This document shows, in pieces, positions 55,965 through 64,000 of a stretch of DNA of 64,000 bases. Origin of the DNA: DASWJZ01 sp963805325. Lineage in GTDB: Bacteria; Pseudomonadota; Alphaproteobacteria; Rhizobiales; Afifellaceae. The notes below the pieces were generated by a model. It saw only the letters and a list, made by a program, of their open reading frames with translations, was not told the origin of the DNA and did no database searches. Location: positions 1 to 64,000 of the forward strand of contig CAWDTS010000012.1 of the NCBI GenBank assembly GCA_963805325.1, given 5' to 3'. The position numbers and the translations under genes are program-made. The stretch's first letter is position 1. Each line of letters opens with the position of its first letter.

Positions 55965-57413
55965 CTAGTTCGGCACGCCCTGGTCGGCTGTCGCCGGGAA
56001 GCGCGCGTTCACCTGAATGCCACGCAGAAGATCGAGCGCGTAATTCAGCTGGGTATCGAGCTTCGGATCCTCCGGCACGTAGGAAGCAAGCGCGCCTGAC
56101 GGCGACGCCTCTTCCTTCCCAGGCTCGGTCGGTTTGGCGTCGGTCCCGGTATCGCTGGGAGCCGCCGCGGCATCCGTGCTCCCCGCGTCCTTTGCGTCCT
56201 TTGCGTCCTTCGTCGCATCTGCGGCCGGTGGCTTTTCGCCCTCGCCCAGCAGATGGCCGCGAAGCTCCGCTTCCGTCACCGTCTGGAAGTCCTTGATATC
56301 GGCAGGCAGCTCGGGAAGCACCTCGATGTCGGGATCGATGCCCTTGGCCTGGATAGAGCGGCCCGACGGCGTGTAGTAGCGCGCCGTTGTAAGCCGGATC
56401 GCACCGGCACGGCCGATCGGGATGATCGTCTGCACCGAGCCCTTCCCGAACGAGCGCGTGCCGATCAGCGTCGCGCGACGATGATCCTGCAGCGCGCCGG
56501 AGACGATCTCCGAAGCCGAGGCGGAACCGCCGTTGATCAGGACGATGAGCGGCTTGCCGTGGATCAGGTCGCCCGCACGTGCGCTGAAGCGCTGCACTTC
56601 GTCGGCGTGCCGCCCACGTGTCGAGACGATCTCGCCGTGATCGATGAACGCGTCGGAGACGAGCACCGCCTGATCGAGCAGGCCGCCGGGATTGCCTCGC
56701 AGGTCGAGCACGAAGCCCTTCTGCTGGCCCTCCGGAATCTCCGAGTCGATCTTGTCGATGGCTTTCTCCAGGCCCTCCATCGTCTGCTCGCTGAAGGAGG
56801 AGATGCGGATGTAACCAACGTCGCCCTCGACGCGCTGCTTGACCGACTGCACGCGGATCACGTCGCGCACGACCGTGATCTTGAGCGGCTTTTCCACGCC
56901 CTCGCGTACGACGGTCAGCGTGATCGATGAATTTGCCGGCCCGCGCATCTTCTCCACCGCGTCGCGGAGTGTCATGCCCTGAACGGATTCGCCGTCGAGT
57001 TCGGTGATGAGGTCGCCGGCAAGGACGCCCGCCTTGAAAGCCGGCGTATCGTCGATGGGCGAGATGACCTTGATCAGCTCGTTCTCCATCGTGACCTCGA
57101 TGCCGAGACCATAGAACTCGCCGCGCGTCTGCACCTGCATGTCCTGGTAGTCTTTGGCGTTCAGGTAGCTCGAGTGCGGGTCGAGCGAAGACAGCATCCC
57201 GTTGATGGCGGCTTCGATCAATTTCGCGTCATCGGGCTCCTCGACGTAGTCGGCGCGGATGCGCTCGAACACGTCGCCGAAAAGGTTGAGCTGCCGATAA
57301 GTGTCGGTCGCGGCGGCCGTCGCGCCTCCGACGCCCCCAAACTGGGCAATTCCGCCCATGACGACGGCGCCAATGACGGCTCCAGCCGCCAAGAGGGTGA
57401 ACCTACGCATCAT
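55965..57413 (-). CDS. ctpA: carboxyl-terminal processing protease (S41)
   Basis: A periplasmic serine protease that trims C-termini of envelope proteins and peptidoglycan hydrolases. The 482-residue protein has a signal anchor (FTLLAAGAVIGAVVMGGIAQ), a PDZ domain (about 90-175, FYGLGIEVTMENELIKVISP) and the S41 core. The catalytic Ser is in GGSASASEIVSGALQ near residue 301, with Lys in SFGKGSVQT about 25 residues later. The C-terminal tail is Ala/Asp-rich and low in complexity before PKLDTQLNYALDLLRGIQVN. Its start overlaps the stop of the EnvC-like gene (ATGA), a conserved rhizobial pair. Confidence 0.95.
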   Translation of the reverse strand: MMRRFTLLAAGAVIGAVVMGGIAQFGGVGGATAAATDTYRQLNLFGDVFERIRADYVEEPDDAKLIEAAINGMLSSLDPHSSYLNAKDYQDMQVQTRGEFYGLGIEVTMENELIKVISPIDDTPAFKAGVLAGDLITELDGESVQGMTLRDAVEKMRGPANSSITLTVVREGVEKPLKITVVRDVIRVQSVKQRVEGDVGYIRISSFSEQTMEGLEKAIDKIDSEIPEGQQKGFVLDLRGNPGGLLDQAVLVSDAFIDHGEIVSTRGRHADEVQRFSARAGDLIHGKPLIVLINGGSASASEIVSGALQDHRRATLIGTRSFGKGSVQTIIPIGRAGAIRLTTARYYTPSGRSIQAKGIDPDIEVLPELPADIKDFQTVTEAELRGHLLGEGEKPPAADATKDAKDAKDAGSTDAAAAPSDTGTDAKPTEPGKEEASPSGALASYVPEDPKLDTQLNYALDLLRGIQVNARFPATADQGVPN

Positions 57414-58762
57414 CCGTTGACCTCACTCTCCGGCGCCCACCAAGGCGCTGAATCGATGGAATTCCCATCTTTGCGGAACTCGACATAAAGAATCGGCTGG
57501 GCAGAAGTATGGTCTATGTCCCCGAGGCTCGCCAGTCTGGTGGAGCCCATCGCGGCAACCGGCTCCCCGCCAAGGACAAACTGGCCAAGAGCCGCGTCGA
57601 TCCGCTCCATTCCTGCCAACACTATGTGATACCCGTCACCGGCATTCAGGATCAAGACCTGCCCGTAGGACCGGAACGGTCCAGCATAGACCACCCAGCC
57701 GTCGGCCGGCGCAAGGACCGGTGCACCCGGACGAGTAGCAAGAGTTATGCCCTGGCTGTCGCCGCCGAGGCCATCGGGGTCGCCAAAGCCCAGAAGCTTC
57801 TGGCCGACCACGGGCCATGTAAGAAGTCCCTTGGCGTCTGCAAAGTGGACCGCCGGGGCGATGCGGCTGGTGTCGGCGAGCCGGCGCGCAGCCTCGTTGT
57901 GATCGGCGTGAGCTGTTGCGAGCGCAGCCTTTTGCGCGTCTTGCGCGGCCTTGGCCGCCGCCGCGACGTCTCGCTCGAGCGACGCGATCAGCGATTGCAG
58001 GCTTTCCGCCTTGCCCGCGAGCTCCGCTGACTTGTCATGCTCCGCGGAAAGCGCCGCCTCCGTCTGCGAGCGCTGCGACTTCTTGGCGCTGAGCAGGAGA
58101 TCGATGCGCGCCTGCTCGTCGCCGAGCGAGGCATAGCGCTTGCGAAGCGTATCGCGCTCCGCCTCGATCTGCGCCGTCACCCGTGTGAGGTTGGAAAGTT
58201 CGGCGGCGAGCTTCTCCGCCTCGTCGCGGATCTCGGGGAGAACCGCCCCGGCGAGGATCGAGCCGCGGATCGCGGCAAGCGCGTCTTCCGGGCGTGACAG
58301 GATCGCAGGCGGGGGCGTGCGCCCCATGCGCTGCAGCGCCATCAGCACCTCCGCCATGACGTCGCGGCGCTCGTACAGCGACTTGCGGGAAGCGTCCGCC
58401 TCGCCATGCAGCTGATCGAGCCTGGCCTCGATGCGGCCGACATCCTCTTCCGTGGATCGCAGGCGCTGCGCCGTCGCGATGAGATCAGCGTTGAGGGTCG
58501 CGCTGTCCTTGTCGAGCCCCGCGATCTCAGTGCTGAGCGCCTCCTGTCGACGCTGGGAGACTTCGATCGAACGGCGGATCGCCTCAAGCTCGGCCTCGCG
58601 CGCCTGCTTGCGATCGGCGGGGCTGGCGTCCGCATCGCGCGGCTCGCCGAGCGCTTGGTCCGGCACGGGCGAGGTCGCCTCGGCCGTGCGCGCCTCGCGC
58701 GGCGCGGCGAACAGCGTGAGGCCGGAAAGCAGAAAGAGAAGGACTGCGCTGCCGCGGGTCAT
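57410..58762 (-). CDS. EnvC-like murein hydrolase activator (degenerate M23 domain)
   Basis: A periplasmic protein with a signal peptide (SAVLLFLLSGLTLFAAPREA), a long coiled coil (about residues 45-300, many Glu/Lys/Ala heptads) and a C-terminal LytM/M23 domain. The zinc-binding residues of active M23 enzymes are replaced: GITLATRPGAPVLAPADG lacks the first His and Asp, and the HxH position reads LYVEF. This is the pattern of EnvC, which activates amidases at the septum instead of cutting peptidoglycan itself. It is co-translated with ctpA. Confidence 0.9.
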   Translation of the reverse strand: MTRGSAVLLFLLSGLTLFAAPREARTAEATSPVPDQALGEPRDADASPADRKQAREAELEAIRRSIEVSQRRQEALSTEIAGLDKDSATLNADLIATAQRLRSTEEDVGRIEARLDQLHGEADASRKSLYERRDVMAEVLMALQRMGRTPPPAILSRPEDALAAIRGSILAGAVLPEIRDEAEKLAAELSNLTRVTAQIEAERDTLRKRYASLGDEQARIDLLLSAKKSQRSQTEAALSAEHDKSAELAGKAESLQSLIASLERDVAAAAKAAQDAQKAALATAHADHNEAARRLADTSRIAPAVHFADAKGLLTWPVVGQKLLGFGDPDGLGGDSQGITLATRPGAPVLAPADGWVVYAGPFRSYGQVLILNAGDGYHIVLAGMERIDAALGQFVLGGEPVAAMGSTRLASLGDIDHTSAQPILYVEFRKDGNSIDSAPWWAPESEVNG

Positions 58763-58793
58763 TCCTGATCATATAACCAACAAGGGCTTAACA

Positions 58794-59276
58794 TTATGCC
58801 CGATGGTAGGGGTGGCCGGAAAGGATTGTCGTTGAACGGTAGAGTTGCTCCGCGAGAAGCACCCTCGCCAGTTGATGCGGCCATGTCATCCGCCCGAACG
58901 ACACCGTGCCGTCAGCGCGGGCGCGAAGTCCCTCGCCGAGGCCGTCCGGGCCGCCGATCACATAGAGCGTTCGCGGGACGGCCGCCTCCGCGGCCTTCCG
59001 CAACGACCCCGCAAGAAAATCGCTGTCGATGAGATCGCCGTCGATCGAGAGGCAGATAACGCGATCGCCGTCCTTGATGCCGTGACGGAGCGCCCGCTCC
59101 TCTTCGGCCACGCGGTCCGCGGCGCGCGTCGCCCGCGACTCCGGAATTTCCTCGACTGTGAAGCCGCGCAACCCGAGGGCACGGCCACTTTTGCGCGCGC
59201 GGTCGAGATAGCGCTCGCAAAGCTCGCGCTCGGGGCCGGCCTTCAGCCGGCCGACCGCTTCTATGGCGACGTCCAT
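58794..59276 (-). CDS. rlmH: 23S rRNA (pseudouridine-1915 N3)-methyltransferase
   Basis: A SPOUT methyltransferase that modifies helix 69 of 23S rRNA. The 160-residue length is normal. The knotted AdoMet site is formed by LYVIGGPDGLGEGLRARADG, MTWPHQLARVLLAEQLYRST and the C-terminal SGHPYHR. It lies seven bases after rsfS in the conserved order nadD-rsfS-rlmH. The usual family start (MRI-like) is replaced by MDVAIEAVGRLKAGPERELC. Confidence 0.95.
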   Translation of the reverse strand: MDVAIEAVGRLKAGPERELCERYLDRARKSGRALGLRGFTVEEIPESRATRAADRVAEEERALRHGIKDGDRVICLSIDGDLIDSDFLAGSLRKAAEAAVPRTLYVIGGPDGLGEGLRARADGTVSFGRMTWPHQLARVLLAEQLYRSTTILSGHPYHRA

Positions 59277-59282
59277 CGAGAC

Positions 59283-59726
59283 TCAGGCGAGAGCGCGCCG
59301 CTCCGAATAGGGCTCGGCTGCCCACATTTTCTCGATGTTGTAGAACTCACGCACTTCCGGCCTGAACACATGCACGATGAGGTCGCCGGCATCGATCAGC
59401 ACCCAGTCGCAATGACGCAGGCCCTCCACGCGCATCGGGCCGAAGCCCGCGTGCTTCAGGTCGGCGACAAGCCGGTCGGCAATGGCGCCCACGTGCCGGT
59501 GCGAACGGCCGGAGGCAACGACCATATAGTCGCCGAGCGAGGATTTTGACTGGATGTCGATGGTGACGGTGCCCTCGGCCTTCGCATCTTCGAGGCTCGC
59601 AAGGACGGTTTTCAAAGCTTCCCCTGACGCATTGGCCGCCAACAGGGAGGCCGTGGAAGGCGCGCCGAACGTGGCGCCTTCTACAGAGCGGGTCATGTCG
59701 GACAGTGTCTGGTCCCCTTTCTCCAC
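59283..59726 (-). CDS. rsfS: ribosome silencing factor RsfS
   Basis: Binds uL14 on the large subunit and blocks subunit joining in starvation. The RsfS domain is complete: VLASLEDAKAEGTVTIDIQS, DYMVVASGRSHRHVGAIADR, VEGLRHCDWVLIDAGDLIVH and FRPEVREFYNIEKMW. The frame starts with GTG at 59,726; an ATG eleven codons later (MTRSVEGATFG) is an alternative start. Located between nadD and rlmH as in most bacteria. Confidence 0.94.
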   Translation of the reverse strand: MEKGDQTLSDMTRSVEGATFGAPSTASLLAANASGEALKTVLASLEDAKAEGTVTIDIQSKSSLGDYMVVASGRSHRHVGAIADRLVADLKHAGFGPMRVEGLRHCDWVLIDAGDLIVHVFRPEVREFYNIEKMWAAEPYSERRALA

Positions 59727-59772
59727 GCGAATCGCAGCCGCGCCACGATGGGCTAAGATAGGGGTGCAACCG

Positions 59773-60402
59773 TTACCGTTTCAAGACGCGTTCCCGCAGC
59801 GCCGTGGAGGACACGGCAGCGCGCGGGCCGTTCAGGAAAATCCAGGCTGGGGGATCGCGGTCGGCAAGCGTCCGGGCATCGTCACCGTCCACGCGGTAGC
59901 TGCGAAGCGTCTGCGCGGCACGGGAAGAAAGCGGCGCGAGCAGGGATTTCGGACAATTCACGATCGCGATCGGCACCGAGGCCGCGATTCCGAGCCAGTT
60001 CTCCCAGCGGTGAAAATCGACGAGCCCGTCGCTCCCCATGATCCAAACGAAGCGGGTCGTGGGAAAGCGTGCCTTCAGAATTGCGATCAAGTCCGCCGTG
60101 TAACGCGTTCTAAAACCAGTCTCCGCCCCGCTCACCATGATGCGCGGATGCGCTGCAACGCGTGCCGCGACCGCCATCCGCTCGCGCAGCGGCGGCAGGC
60201 CGCCATTCGACTTCAGGGGATTCCCGGGAGTCACCATCCACCAGACCTGATCGAGCTCAAGCCTCCGAAGCGCAAGCAGGCTCGCGCGTCGATGCCCCTC
60301 GTGCGGTGGGTTGAACGAGCCGCCGAATAGCCCGATCCGCTGTCCCGCCCCATGCGGCGGCAGCCCGAGGAAGACCTTGCTCGGCCGGTTTTCGATTCTC
60401 AA
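59773..60402 (-). CDS. nadD: nicotinate-nucleotide adenylyltransferase
   Basis: Adenylates nicotinate mononucleotide in NAD synthesis. The nucleotidyltransferase motif GLFGGSFNPPHEGHRRA (HxGH) and the C-terminal SSTALRERV are present, with FVWIMGSDGLVDFHRWENW between. The start is a TTG that overlaps the proA stop by four bases (TTGA); no in-frame ATG lies before the conserved core, so the non-ATG start is probably real. 209 residues. Confidence 0.94.
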   Translation of the reverse strand: MRIENRPSKVFLGLPPHGAGQRIGLFGGSFNPPHEGHRRASLLALRRLELDQVWWMVTPGNPLKSNGGLPPLRERMAVAARVAAHPRIMVSGAETGFRTRYTADLIAILKARFPTTRFVWIMGSDGLVDFHRWENWLGIAASVPIAIVNCPKSLLAPLSSRAAQTLRSYRVDGDDARTLADRDPPAWIFLNGPRAAVSSTALRERVLKR

Positions 60403-61697
60403 GGACGGGTTTGGCCGGAGCCGCGTACGCGGTACTTGAAGCTCGTCAGCTGTTCCAGTCCAACCGGCCCGCGCGCGTGCAGCTTGCCGGTGGCAATCCC
60501 GATCTCCGCCCCCATCCCGAACTCGCCGCCGTCGCCGAACTGCGTCGAGGCATTGTGGAGCACGATGGCAGAATCGACTTCGTCCATGAAGCGCTCGGCG
60601 GCCGCCGTGTCGTTGGTGACGATCGCATCGGTGTGATGCGAGCCGTAGGTGGCGACGTGCTGGATTGCTTCGTCGAGCCCGTCAACGACGCGGACCGCGA
60701 TGACCGCGTCGAGATATTCCTTGTACCAGTCGTCTTCGGTCGCCGGCTCGACTCCCTCCGCCGCCGCCTGCGTAGCTGCGTCGCCGCGGACCGCGCAGCC
60801 TGCTTGCTGCAACGCCTCAACGAGCGGCCGCAAGTGACTTCCCGCGCACGCTTTGTCGACGAGCAGCGTCTCCGCGGCGCCACAGATCGAGGTGCGGCGC
60901 ATCTTGGCGTTGACTGCAATCTTCTTCGCCATCTCAAGGTCGGCCGCGGCGTGCACATAAACGTGGCAGACACCTTCGAGATGCGCGAACACCGGCACGC
61001 GCGCCTCGCCCTGCACGCGCGCGATCAGGCTCTTCCCGCCACGCGGCACGATCAGATCGATCGCGCCGTCAAGACCGCGCAGCATCGCGCCGACCGCCTC
61101 GCGATCGCGTGTCGGCACAAGCTGGATCGCGTCCTCCGGCAGGCCGGCCGAGCGCAACCCGTCCACCAGGCAGTGATGGATCGCAGCCGAGCTTCGATGC
61201 GCGTCGGAGCCGCCGCGCAATATGACCGCGTTGCCCGCCTTCATCGCCAACGCGCCCGCGTCGGCGGTCACATTCGGTCGGCTCTCGAAGATGATTCCGA
61301 TAACCCCGATCGGCGTGCGCACGCGCTCGATGTGGAGTCCGTTCGGGCGGTCCCATTCGGCGATGACCGTACCGACCGGGTCGGGAAGCTCGGCGATTTC
61401 CTCGAGCGACCTCGCAATAGACTGGACGCGCAGAGGATCGAGCTGGGCGCGGTCGACCAGCGCTTCCGAGTTCCCCGCCTCCCGCATTGCGGCGATGTCC
61501 TTCTCGTTCGCGAGAAGCACCTCGGCCGCATGCAGGCGAAGCTCGGCGGCCGCCGCGCGAAGCGCCTTGTCCTTCGCCTCGCTCGTGGCATTGGCAAGCA
61601 ACGCCGCGGCCGCGCGTGCACGCTCGCCGAACCCCTGCATCAGGGTTGCGACGTCAGGCTCTTCGCCGACGGCAAGCTCGTTGCGCTTCGCGTTCAT
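60399..61697 (-). CDS. proA: gamma-glutamyl phosphate reductase (glutamate-5-semialdehyde dehydrogenase)
   Basis: Second step of proline synthesis: reduces glutamyl-5-phosphate with NADPH. The catalytic Cys is in MRRTSICGAAETLLVD. Other conserved segments are TPIGVIGIIFESRPNVTADA, GNAVILRGGSDAHRSSAAIH, IDLIVPRGGKSLIARVQGEA and HTDAIVTNDTAAAERFMDEV. ATG 61,697 (MNAKRNELAV) is preferred over the TTG four codons upstream. 432 residues, intact. proB is not inside the window. Confidence 0.95.
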   Translation of the reverse strand: MNAKRNELAVGEEPDVATLMQGFGERARAAAALLANATSEAKDKALRAAAAELRLHAAEVLLANEKDIAAMREAGNSEALVDRAQLDPLRVQSIARSLEEIAELPDPVGTVIAEWDRPNGLHIERVRTPIGVIGIIFESRPNVTADAGALAMKAGNAVILRGGSDAHRSSAAIHHCLVDGLRSAGLPEDAIQLVPTRDREAVGAMLRGLDGAIDLIVPRGGKSLIARVQGEARVPVFAHLEGVCHVYVHAAADLEMAKKIAVNAKMRRTSICGAAETLLVDKACAGSHLRPLVEALQQAGCAVRGDAATQAAAEGVEPATEDDWYKEYLDAVIAVRVVDGLDEAIQHVATYGSHHTDAIVTNDTAAAERFMDEVDSAIVLHNASTQFGDGGEFGMGAEIGIATGKLHARGPVGLEQLTSFKYRVRGSGQTRP

Positions 61698-61788
61698 CCG
61701 GTTTCTCAACGCTCGGACGGAACGCTCTATCGCGGCGGACGCCTTCTGACAACTCCGCGGCGCGACGTCCCTGCCGCGCCGCGCGGGG

Positions 61789-62742
61789 CTAAGCCCTGAT
61801 CTCCTGCCGCTGGAACGAGACGTAGGCGAGCGTGAAGACGACGACCATCGCCGCGATCAGGCCGGAGAGTTGCGGCCAGATCAGAAGCGCGCTCTGGCCG
61901 AAGGGAAGCGGCGCCCCGACCAGCGCGCCCTGCAGCTGCGACATGAACACCAGCCCGAGACTCCGCGTCGACGGGTTCAGGATCGCCAGCGTCGCCTCGC
62001 CGAAGAGCGTGTTCGGCGAGATACGCGCGAGGTCCTGACCGAGCTGGATCTGGAACACGGCGGTCGACGGGTCGAATGGATTGACCGGCGCCAGTGCCGA
62101 CGCCAATAGCGGCGACAGCATGCCCCAGAAGATCGCGAAGAACAGCCAGAGCGTCAGCGCCGCGAGCGCCGAAGTTGCCGGCGAGCGGAAGAGCGTCGAG
62201 AAAAGCAGCGCGATCGCCAGCCACACCCCCGCATAGGCAAGCGATGTGATCAGAAAGGCGACGCCGCGCAGCGTCTCCTCCCCAGACGGCGGCAGGCCAA
62301 GCGTCAGAATGCCGAGCCCGGTCAGAAGCAGCCACAGCGTGACAAGGCAGATGCCGAGCACCATCAGACCGCCGATGAATTTCCCGGTCAGCAGCGCGTC
62401 GCGATAGATCGGCTGCGAGAGCACGCGGCTGATCGTGCGCCGGTTGTACTCGCCGTTTATGGCGTCGAAGCCGAGCGAGATGGCAACGAGCGGCAAAAGC
62501 AGCGTCAAAAGCGAGACGAAGGACGGCAGCGGCTCGCGCGCTGTCGTGAAGAGCCGCAGGAAGAGGAACGGGTCCTGTCCGACCGTATCCTTGATCTGTC
62601 CGATTGCGGCATAGACCGCACCGAACGCGGTCATCAGCACGAGCAGCATCGCGAGATGCATGCGCGCGCTGGTCAGGTGATCGGCCGCCTCTTTCATGGC
62701 GACGGCCGAAAGTCCGGTAAAGGGAGAGCCTTCACGCCGCAT
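61789..62742 (-). CDS. ABC-2 type transporter permease
   Basis: A 317-residue membrane protein. It begins MRREGSPFTGLSAVAMKEAA, the cytoplasmic lead-in of ABC-2 permeases, then has six hydrophobic segments (MHLAMLLVLMTAFGAVYAAI, SLLTLLLPLVAISLGFDAIN, LITSLAYAGVWLAIALLFST and others) with the conserved GEYNRRTISRVLSQPIYRDA loop. The ATG at 62,742 overlaps the end of the ATPase gene by about 11 bases; the longer open frame above it only shadows the ATPase. Substrate unknown; NosY/COG1277-like. Confidence 0.88.
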   Translation of the reverse strand: MRREGSPFTGLSAVAMKEAADHLTSARMHLAMLLVLMTAFGAVYAAIGQIKDTVGQDPFLFLRLFTTAREPLPSFVSLLTLLLPLVAISLGFDAINGEYNRRTISRVLSQPIYRDALLTGKFIGGLMVLGICLVTLWLLLTGLGILTLGLPPSGEETLRGVAFLITSLAYAGVWLAIALLFSTLFRSPATSALAALTLWLFFAIFWGMLSPLLASALAPVNPFDPSTAVFQIQLGQDLARISPNTLFGEATLAILNPSTRSLGLVFMSQLQGALVGAPLPFGQSALLIWPQLSGLIAAMVVVFTLAYVSFQRQEIRA

Positions 62743-63670
62743 GGGCCACCTTTTCGAAATAGCGGACATAGACCTCGTCGAGGCTCGACCGGTCCATGCT
62801 GATGTTGGTGAGCGCACCGCCGGCCTCCACGATCCGGCGGGCGATGTCGGCGCGCGCGTCGCGCGTGCAGTCGGCGCGATGGGCGTTCCCCTGCAACGGC
62901 GTCACGACCGTAACCCCATCGAGTCCCTTGAGCGCACCGGCGACGTCGACCCCAGTCGCTTCGACCTCTATCACGTAGGACCCGCCGAGCACTTCGGCGG
63001 CGAGATCGGCGACACGTCCGACGAGCCCTGCCCGCCCCTGGTTGAAGAGCGCGACGCGGTCGCAGATGCTCTGCACCATGGTGAGAAGGTGCGAGGAAAG
63101 CAGGATCGTCATCCCGCGCCGCGCCATCTGCCGTATCAGGTCGAGCAGCTCCTGCGTCGACTGCGGATCGAGTCCGGATGTCGGCTCGTCGAGGATCGCG
63201 ATTTCCGCGTCCTTCAGGAGGACGTCGGCGACCCCGAGCCGCTGGCGCATGCCACGCGAGAAGGTCGACACGCGGCGGTTCGCGACGTGGTCGAGGCGCA
63301 CGTCCTTCAGCGCCGTCGCGATGCGCTCGGCCGCCTCGGCGGAACGCAGCCCCTGCAGCCGCGCGGCGTAAGCAAGGTTCTCGCGCGCCGTGAGCTGATC
63401 GTAGAAGCCGACGGCATCCGGCAGATAGCCGACGCGCTTCTTCACGGCGAGCGGCTCGCGCAGAGGGTCGCGCCCGAGGACGCGCACCGAGCCCTCAGTC
63501 GGATCCGTGAGGCCGAGGATCATCAGGATGGTCGTCGTCTTGCCGGAGCCGTTCGGCCCAAGCAGCCCGAAGACCTCGCCTGCCTCGATCGAAAGGTCGA
63601 GGCTGTCGACGGCCGTCACGCCGCGGTAGCGCTTGGTGAGGCCGCGGGTCTCGATGACCGGGGCGTTCAT
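62732..63670 (-). CDS. ABC transporter ATP-binding protein (ABC-2 exporter)
   Basis: A 312-residue ATPase: Walker A GPNGSGKTTTILMILGLT, signature FSRGMRQRLGVADVL, Walker B IAILDEPTSGLD and switch His LLSSHLLTMVQ. The C-terminal extension (about 220-312) is typical of COG1131 exporters. ATG 63,670 (MNAPVIETRGLTKRYRG) overlaps the preceding gene's TGA (ATGA). With the NEW3-domain protein and the permease it forms a three-gene export unit found in many alphaproteobacteria. Confidence 0.93.
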   Translation of the reverse strand: MNAPVIETRGLTKRYRGVTAVDSLDLSIEAGEVFGLLGPNGSGKTTTILMILGLTDPTEGSVRVLGRDPLREPLAVKKRVGYLPDAVGFYDQLTARENLAYAARLQGLRSAEAAERIATALKDVRLDHVANRRVSTFSRGMRQRLGVADVLLKDAEIAILDEPTSGLDPQSTQELLDLIRQMARRGMTILLSSHLLTMVQSICDRVALFNQGRAGLVGRVADLAAEVLGGSYVIEVEATGVDVAGALKGLDGVTVVTPLQGNAHRADCTRDARADIARRIVEAGGALTNISMDRSSLDEVYVRYFEKVAHAA

Positions 63671-64000
63671 CGGCGGCCGTAGCGCGTCACGGCGAGCGCC
63701 AGCACAAGCACCGCGGCGGCGATGATGCCGAGCCCCGCGATGCCCCACATGGTGGACGTTGTCACGGTCGTGCGGAAGTCTGCGCTCGCCGACGTGCCAC
63801 CGCCGTTGGCGCGGACGCTGACCATGTAGTCGCCGGCGATCGCCTTCTCCGATGGCGTGATCTCCACCTGCACGGGCTGGTGTCCGTCGGGGTCGAGGCC
63901 GGGAAGCTGGTCGGGCCGGAATGAGACCTTCCATCCGGACGGCGCGTTCGCGCTGAAGTGGACTTCTTTTGCCGGCGCAGAGCCGCTGTTCCCGATATCG
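63667..64000 (-). CDS. NEW3-domain membrane protein, C-terminal part (cut by window edge)
   Basis: The last 110 or so residues of a COG1470-type protein: an alpha-galactosidase NEW3-like beta-sandwich repeat (DIGNSGSAPAKEVHFSANAP, SGWKVSFRPDQLPGLDPDGH, ITPSEKAIAGDYMVSVRANG) and a single C-terminal membrane helix (WGIAGLGIIAAAVLVLALAV) with a short basic tail. The 5' part lies beyond position 64,000. These proteins accompany ABC-2 exporters as in this operon. Confidence 0.85.
   Translation of the reverse strand, partial: DIGNSGSAPAKEVHFSANAPSGWKVSFRPDQLPGLDPDGHQPVQVEITPSEKAIAGDYMVSVRANGGGTSASADFRTTVTTSTMWGIAGLGIIAAAVLVLALAVTRYGRR

Noticed and set aside
57410..58762. active M23 endopeptidase
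   Set aside because: The metal-binding His/Asp and HxH positions are substituted, so an EnvC-like activator is the better call.
60411..61799. 462-codon open frame on the plus strand
   Set aside because: Antisense shadow of proA; Arg/Asp-rich composition typical of the complement of a high-GC gene.

Overview
The window looks like an alphaproteobacterium of the order Hyphomicrobiales (Rhizobiales), probably Phyllobacteriaceae (Mesorhizobium/Chelativorans-like). The evidence is the high G+C content, the core order proA-nadD-rsfS-rlmH-envC-ctpA-divergent polysaccharide deacetylase-rppH, and several small gene families and mobile elements (DUF5681, DUF6471, HGGAP-type proteins, IS1595, IS1182) common in that group. 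Species cannot be fixed from the sequence alone.

There are two parts. Positions 51,746-64,000 are conserved core: a tRNA-Arg(CCT), a thermonuclease-like protein, an M48 metalloprotease, the cell-division/ribosome/NAD/proline gene block on the minus strand, and an ABC-2 type exporter cut by the window edge. Positions 1-51,745 are a mosaic accessory region. Intact genes there include treZ, metH, manC, two fasciclin genes, a PAS-cyclase and a complete polar amino-acid ABC transporter. They alternate with IS copies or relics (IS1595, IS110 x3, IS5, IS1182, IS3), four traces of XRE regulator C-termini, duplicated non-coding segments and many frameshifted genes. The 3' end of the tRNA points into this region, so the tRNA is a plausible island boundary.

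The layout is as follows. Trehalose/maltodextrin genes (1-4.2 kb) comprise a broken alpha-glucosidase divergent from treZ, followed by a truncated treS-like start. Peptide handling (4.3-9.8 kb) comprises two Dpp/Opp permeases, a convergent substrate-binding protein, a glutamic (G1) peptidase and a broken haloperoxidase. A broken TPR-cyclase, repeats and degenerate small genes fill 9.8-16 kb. metH (16.3-20.1 kb) has a candidate operator. More relics and a GDP-mannose remnant (manC, gmd fragment) fill 20-24 kb. Fasciclin genes, an XRE-cupin regulator, broken tspO, a PAS-cyclase and a broken aminotransferase fill 25-30 kb. A signalling operon at 31-37.4 kb encodes a histidine kinase with seven tandem GAF domains, a receiver protein and a receiver-cyclase. 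An IS1182-type element, a serine recombinase, a trypsin-like protease and a TIR-STAND NTPase occupy 37.6-42.8 kb. The amino-acid ABC transporter, IS110 and IS3, an AAA+ ATPase and small genes run up to the tRNA.

The best candidates for a noteworthy system are the secreted-type trypsin plus TIR-nSTAND pair next to a recombinase, which resembles a conflict/defence module but is truncated, and the seven-GAF kinase operon feeding a cyclic-nucleotide cyclase. About twenty single-base frameshifts are visible, one of them in a core gene. Sequence error must therefore be separated from real decay before any of these genes is called dead.
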